Both the position numbers and the translations under genes were made by a program. Source: Providencia rettgeri (GTDB taxonomy: Bacteria; Pseudomonadota; Gammaproteobacteria; Enterobacterales; Enterobacteriaceae). From it: a DNA stretch of 64,000 nucleotides. The first letter of the stretch is position 1. Each line of letters begins with the position of its first letter. Location: positions 3,720,001 to 3,784,000 of the forward strand of contig NZ_CP059348.1 of the NCBI RefSeq assembly GCF_013702265.1, given 5' to 3'. The notes under the pieces were generated by a model. That model made no database searches, was not told where the DNA came from, and was given only the letters and a program-made list of their open reading frames with translations. Positions 61,319 through 64,000 of the stretch are shown here, in pieces.

Positions 61319-64000
61319 GTGCGTTTGATTATCAGTTTTTTACTTAGCCTGTTAATCGTTTTTTCATCCCACGCGGCGCCAGCCTCCGCACAAGATGAAG
61401 CACAGATTACACAGGAGCTCAAACAGCTTGATCCAAGCAAAAACCCCAAGGACGCAGAGATCGCTCAAGCGTTGCAAGGGGCATTAAGCTGGATTAACGA
61501 AGCCCGTGATTCAGACAATAAGGCAAAGTCTTACCAAGATGCTATCGATAATTTCCCGAGAATTATCAAAACAATCCGTCAAGCCTTACTCAATGAAACC
61601 GATACACCGCCCGCTATCCCTACCAGCATTAGCTTAAGTGAACTAGAGCAGCGTATTACCCAAGTCAGCAGCCAGCTACTTGATCAAGGGCGCTTGATGC
61701 AGCAAGAGCAAGACAAAGGGCGCGAAATCAGCGAATCCTTGAATCTCTTGCCACAGCAGTTATCTGAGGCACGACGTCAATTAACGGATGCCTCAACGCG
61801 ATTCCAATCGCTCAATACGCCAACGACTCCGTTAGCTGAAGCCCAATACACCTTAGCTCAAGCCGAAGTAAGTGCTCGCAAGTCCATTGTGAACGAGCTA
61901 GAAATGGCGCAATTATCGGCCAATAACCGTCAAGAAATTTCCCGAATGGCGCTGGAGCTTGAGAAAAAGCGTTATCAGCGCCTAGAATTAGAGCTTCAAC
62001 AGCTCCGTGATTTCCAAAATACCCAGCGCCAACAAAAAGCAATATTGGCGTTAGAGCATACCGAAATGTTGGCAGAACAGGGTGAATTGACCCCGTTCTT
62101 AAAAGAGCAGCTTGATATCAACCGCAAAATGTCCCAAGAGTTGACTGAGCAAGCTCAGCGTATGAGCGAAATCACCACCAACCAAGCCGAAATCTCCACC
62201 AGCATTCGAAATGCACGACAAGCACTATCGACTATCCGTGAACAAGCCCAGTGGATCAGCAGTTCAAGTACTTTAGGAGAAGCGCTTCGTACCCAGCTTT
62301 CTCGCCTTCCAGATATCCCTAAAAGCCAGCAACTTGACCGTGAAATGGCGGATTTACGTGTTCAGCGCTTAAATTATGAAGATATGCTTGAGCGCTTGTC
62401 CAAGCTTGACGTATCAGTACAAGAAAGCGCCAATGACTTAAACCCTTCGCAGTCACAGGTTTATCAGTCACTGATGAAGACCCGCAAAGAGCTATTAACT
62501 TCGCTCATTTCGGGATTTGATGGCGAAATGTTAGAACTGACTAAGCTCAATGTTGCAACGGGGCAATTAACGGATGCGCTGAAAGAGGTAAAAGACGCCT
62601 CAAACCGTTATCTGTTCTGGGTCGCTGATGTCCCGCCGATTAGCATTAATTATCCGGTGCTTGTGGTTACTGACATGACCCAGTTGCTTTCACTGGATAC
62701 TCTCTCCCAGCTCGCAGGTGCCCTGCAAGTGATGGTCACTAGCCAAGACACGTTCTTATACCTGCTGGGTTCCATTATCTTAGTCATTTTCAGTGTCAGC
62801 ACACGCCGCCATTATCAAGCGTTCTTAGACCGTTCAAGTCTGCGCATTGGTAAAGTGACACAAGACCGTTTCTATTTAACCATCCGCACTATTTTCTGGT
62901 CGATTATCGTGGCGCTTCCTCTGCCAATGATGTGGTCTGCCATTGGCTATGGCTTACAAAGTGCATGGCAATATCCGATGGCAGCAGCCATCGGCTACGG
63001 CGTTAGCGCAACGACCCCGCTGCTCTGGCTGTTTATGATCAGTGAAACATTCTCACGACCTACCGGGTTGTTCATTTCCCACTTTGGTTGGGATAAAGAC
63101 GCGGTAAAACGCGCAATGCGCCATTACCGATTAGCCATTTTTGTGATTGTGCCGTTAGTGATGGCGATCATCACTTTTGAACATTACAGCGAGAGAGAGT
63201 TCTCTGCGACCTTAGGCCGCCTCTGCTTCTTAGTGCTATGTGTCGCATTAAGCTTAATTACCAATAACTTACGCCGTTCTAAAATCCCATTATATTTGGA
63301 CAGACATGGCTCCGGTGAAAACTTAGTGAACACCGCATTATGGTGGCTCATTTTCATTGCGCCGGTGATTGCCGCATTTTTCTCGGTATTGGGTTATTTC
63401 TCCACTTCTCAGGCACTGTTGGCGCGACTCGAGACCTCAGTGGCGATTTGGTTTGTGATTTTAATTATTTATCACACTATCCAGCGCTGGATGTCAATGC
63501 AGCGTCGAAAACTTGCCTTCGAGCGAGCAAAACAGCGCCGTGCGGAAATCTTAGCCCAGCGAGCTAAAGGGGAAGAAGATTCTCAACTCCCCAATGCCAG
63601 CGGTGAAGGGAATATTGATATTGAAGAGCAGGTTCTTGACCTCGATACTATCAGTACCCAATCGGTTGGATTGGTGCGCTCCATTCTGACTATGATAGCG
63701 CTGGTCTCGTTAATTTGGCTGTGGTCTGAATTGCATACCGCATTTTCATTCCTTGAAAATATTCGCCTGTGGGATGTGACCTCATCCATCAATGGTGTGG
63801 AAACCGTGCAAGCCATCACTATGGGCTCGATTTTTATCGCCATACTGGTGATTATCGTGACCGCGCAGCTCGTTAGAAACTTACCTGCACTATTAGAACT
63901 CGCCGTCCTTCAACATCTCGACTTAACACCGGGTACCGGTTATGCCATCAGTACTTTGACCAAGTACAGCATCACCATCATCGGAACCATTGTCGGGTTC
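61319..64000 (+). CDS. mscM: Miniconductance mechanosensitive channel MscM, truncated by the window end
   Basis: The window contains 894 codons of this large MscS-family channel (E. coli YjeP/MscM is about 1107 residues). GTG after AAGGAG starts a signal peptide (MRLIISFLLSLLIVFSSHAA). A long periplasmic coiled coil rich in Gln, Glu, Leu and Arg (about 25-430) follows. From about 480 come many membrane helices, several centred near 480, 530, 560, 620, 640, 680 and 715. The MscS pore helix and cytoplasmic domain lie beyond the edge. The reading frame is open to the last base. Confidence 0.94.
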   Translation, partial: MRLIISFLLSLLIVFSSHAAPASAQDEAQITQELKQLDPSKNPKDAEIAQALQGALSWINEARDSDNKAKSYQDAIDNFPRIIKTIRQALLNETDTPPAIPTSISLSELEQRITQVSSQLLDQGRLMQQEQDKGREISESLNLLPQQLSEARRQLTDASTRFQSLNTPTTPLAEAQYTLAQAEVSARKSIVNELEMAQLSANNRQEISRMALELEKKRYQRLELELQQLRDFQNTQRQQKAILALEHTEMLAEQGELTPFLKEQLDINRKMSQELTEQAQRMSEITTNQAEISTSIRNARQALSTIREQAQWISSSSTLGEALRTQLSRLPDIPKSQQLDREMADLRVQRLNYEDMLERLSKLDVSVQESANDLNPSQSQVYQSLMKTRKELLTSLISGFDGEMLELTKLNVATGQLTDALKEVKDASNRYLFWVADVPPISINYPVLVVTDMTQLLSLDTLSQLAGALQVMVTSQDTFLYLLGSIILVIFSVSTRRHYQAFLDRSSLRIGKVTQDRFYLTIRTIFWSIIVALPLPMMWSAIGYGLQSAWQYPMAAAIGYGVSATTPLLWLFMISETFSRPTGLFISHFGWDKDAVKRAMRHYRLAIFVIVPLVMAIITFEHYSEREFSATLGRLCFLVLCVALSLITNNLRRSKIPLYLDRHGSGENLVNTALWWLIFIAPVIAAFFSVLGYFSTSQALLARLETSVAIWFVILIIYHTIQRWMSMQRRKLAFERAKQRRAEILAQRAKGEEDSQLPNASGEGNIDIEEQVLDLDTISTQSVGLVRSILTMIALVSLIWLWSELHTAFSFLENIRLWDVTSSINGVETVQAITMGSIFIAILVIIVTAQLVRNLPALLELAVLQHLDLTPGTGYAISTLTKYSITIIGTIVGF

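Overview
The window is ordinary core chromosome of a gammaproteobacterium of the order Enterobacterales. Nearly every protein can be matched, by remembered family sequence and by gene order, to an Escherichia coli counterpart. The moderately AT-rich DNA, the gene neighbourhoods and an extra PLP-dependent amino-acid decarboxylase suggest Morganellaceae, most likely Providencia. That genus call is inference. I see no rRNA, prophage, insertion sequence or CRISPR array.

Layout. (1) 1-10.5 kb: glmM (cut by the window edge), folP, ftsH, rlmE, yhbY, greA, dacB, obgE, rpmA, rplU, ispB, as in E. coli but without yhbE. (2) 10.6-12.3 kb: two tandem YfeC-like genes with a Mu-type DNA-binding domain diverge from the Ner-like gene sfsB across an AT-rich, palindrome-bearing gap. 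(3) 12.5-14.9 kb: mdh and argR, then a small membrane protein. The murA/mla/lpt/rpoN block that lies between sfsB and mdh in E. coli is absent here. (4) 14.9-39 kb: the mpl-fbp-ppa-ytfP-tamB-tamA-msrA-ytfL-ytfK-ytfJ-cysQ-fklB-ytfB series. It is interrupted by a group II decarboxylase after ppa and by a qseBC/ygiW/nudK/cupin/mqo block after ytfJ; cdh follows ytfB. (5) 39-46 kb: the rpsF-priB-rpsR-rplI ribosomal operon, then rlmB, rnr, nsrR, purA. (6) 46-56.5 kb: hflC, hflK, hflX, hfq, miaA, mutL, amiB, tsaE, and divergent queG. nnr, normally beside tsaE, is missing. (7) 56.5-57.6 kb: a roughly 700-bp non-coding stretch with three consensus DnaA boxes, then three tandem tRNA-Gly(GCC) genes. This is where E. 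coli has datA. (8) 57.7-64 kb: a vapBC toxin-antitoxin pair, orn, rsgA, psd and a truncated mscM.

How the genes work together. Several sets serve the envelope (glmM, dacB, mpl, amiB, tamAB, psd, cdh, mscM, ispB). Others serve translation, ribosome assembly and RNA modification (rlmE, rlmB, obgE, rsgA, hflX, yhbY, miaA, queG, tsaE, S6/S18/L9, L21/L27), RNA turnover (rnr, orn, hfq), membrane proteolysis (ftsH with hflKC), and central carbon metabolism (mdh, mqo, fbp, ppa).

The points most worth a second look are the datA-like DnaA-box cluster, the Mu-like c/ner-style regulator arrangement, the decarboxylase insertion with its palindromic promoter, and the vapBC insertion beside tRNA genes. Several starts were moved from the longest reading frame to codons with a better ribosome binding site or family match (tamA, hflX, the decarboxylase, msrA, ytfJ, ytfB, qseB, vapB, nsrR).
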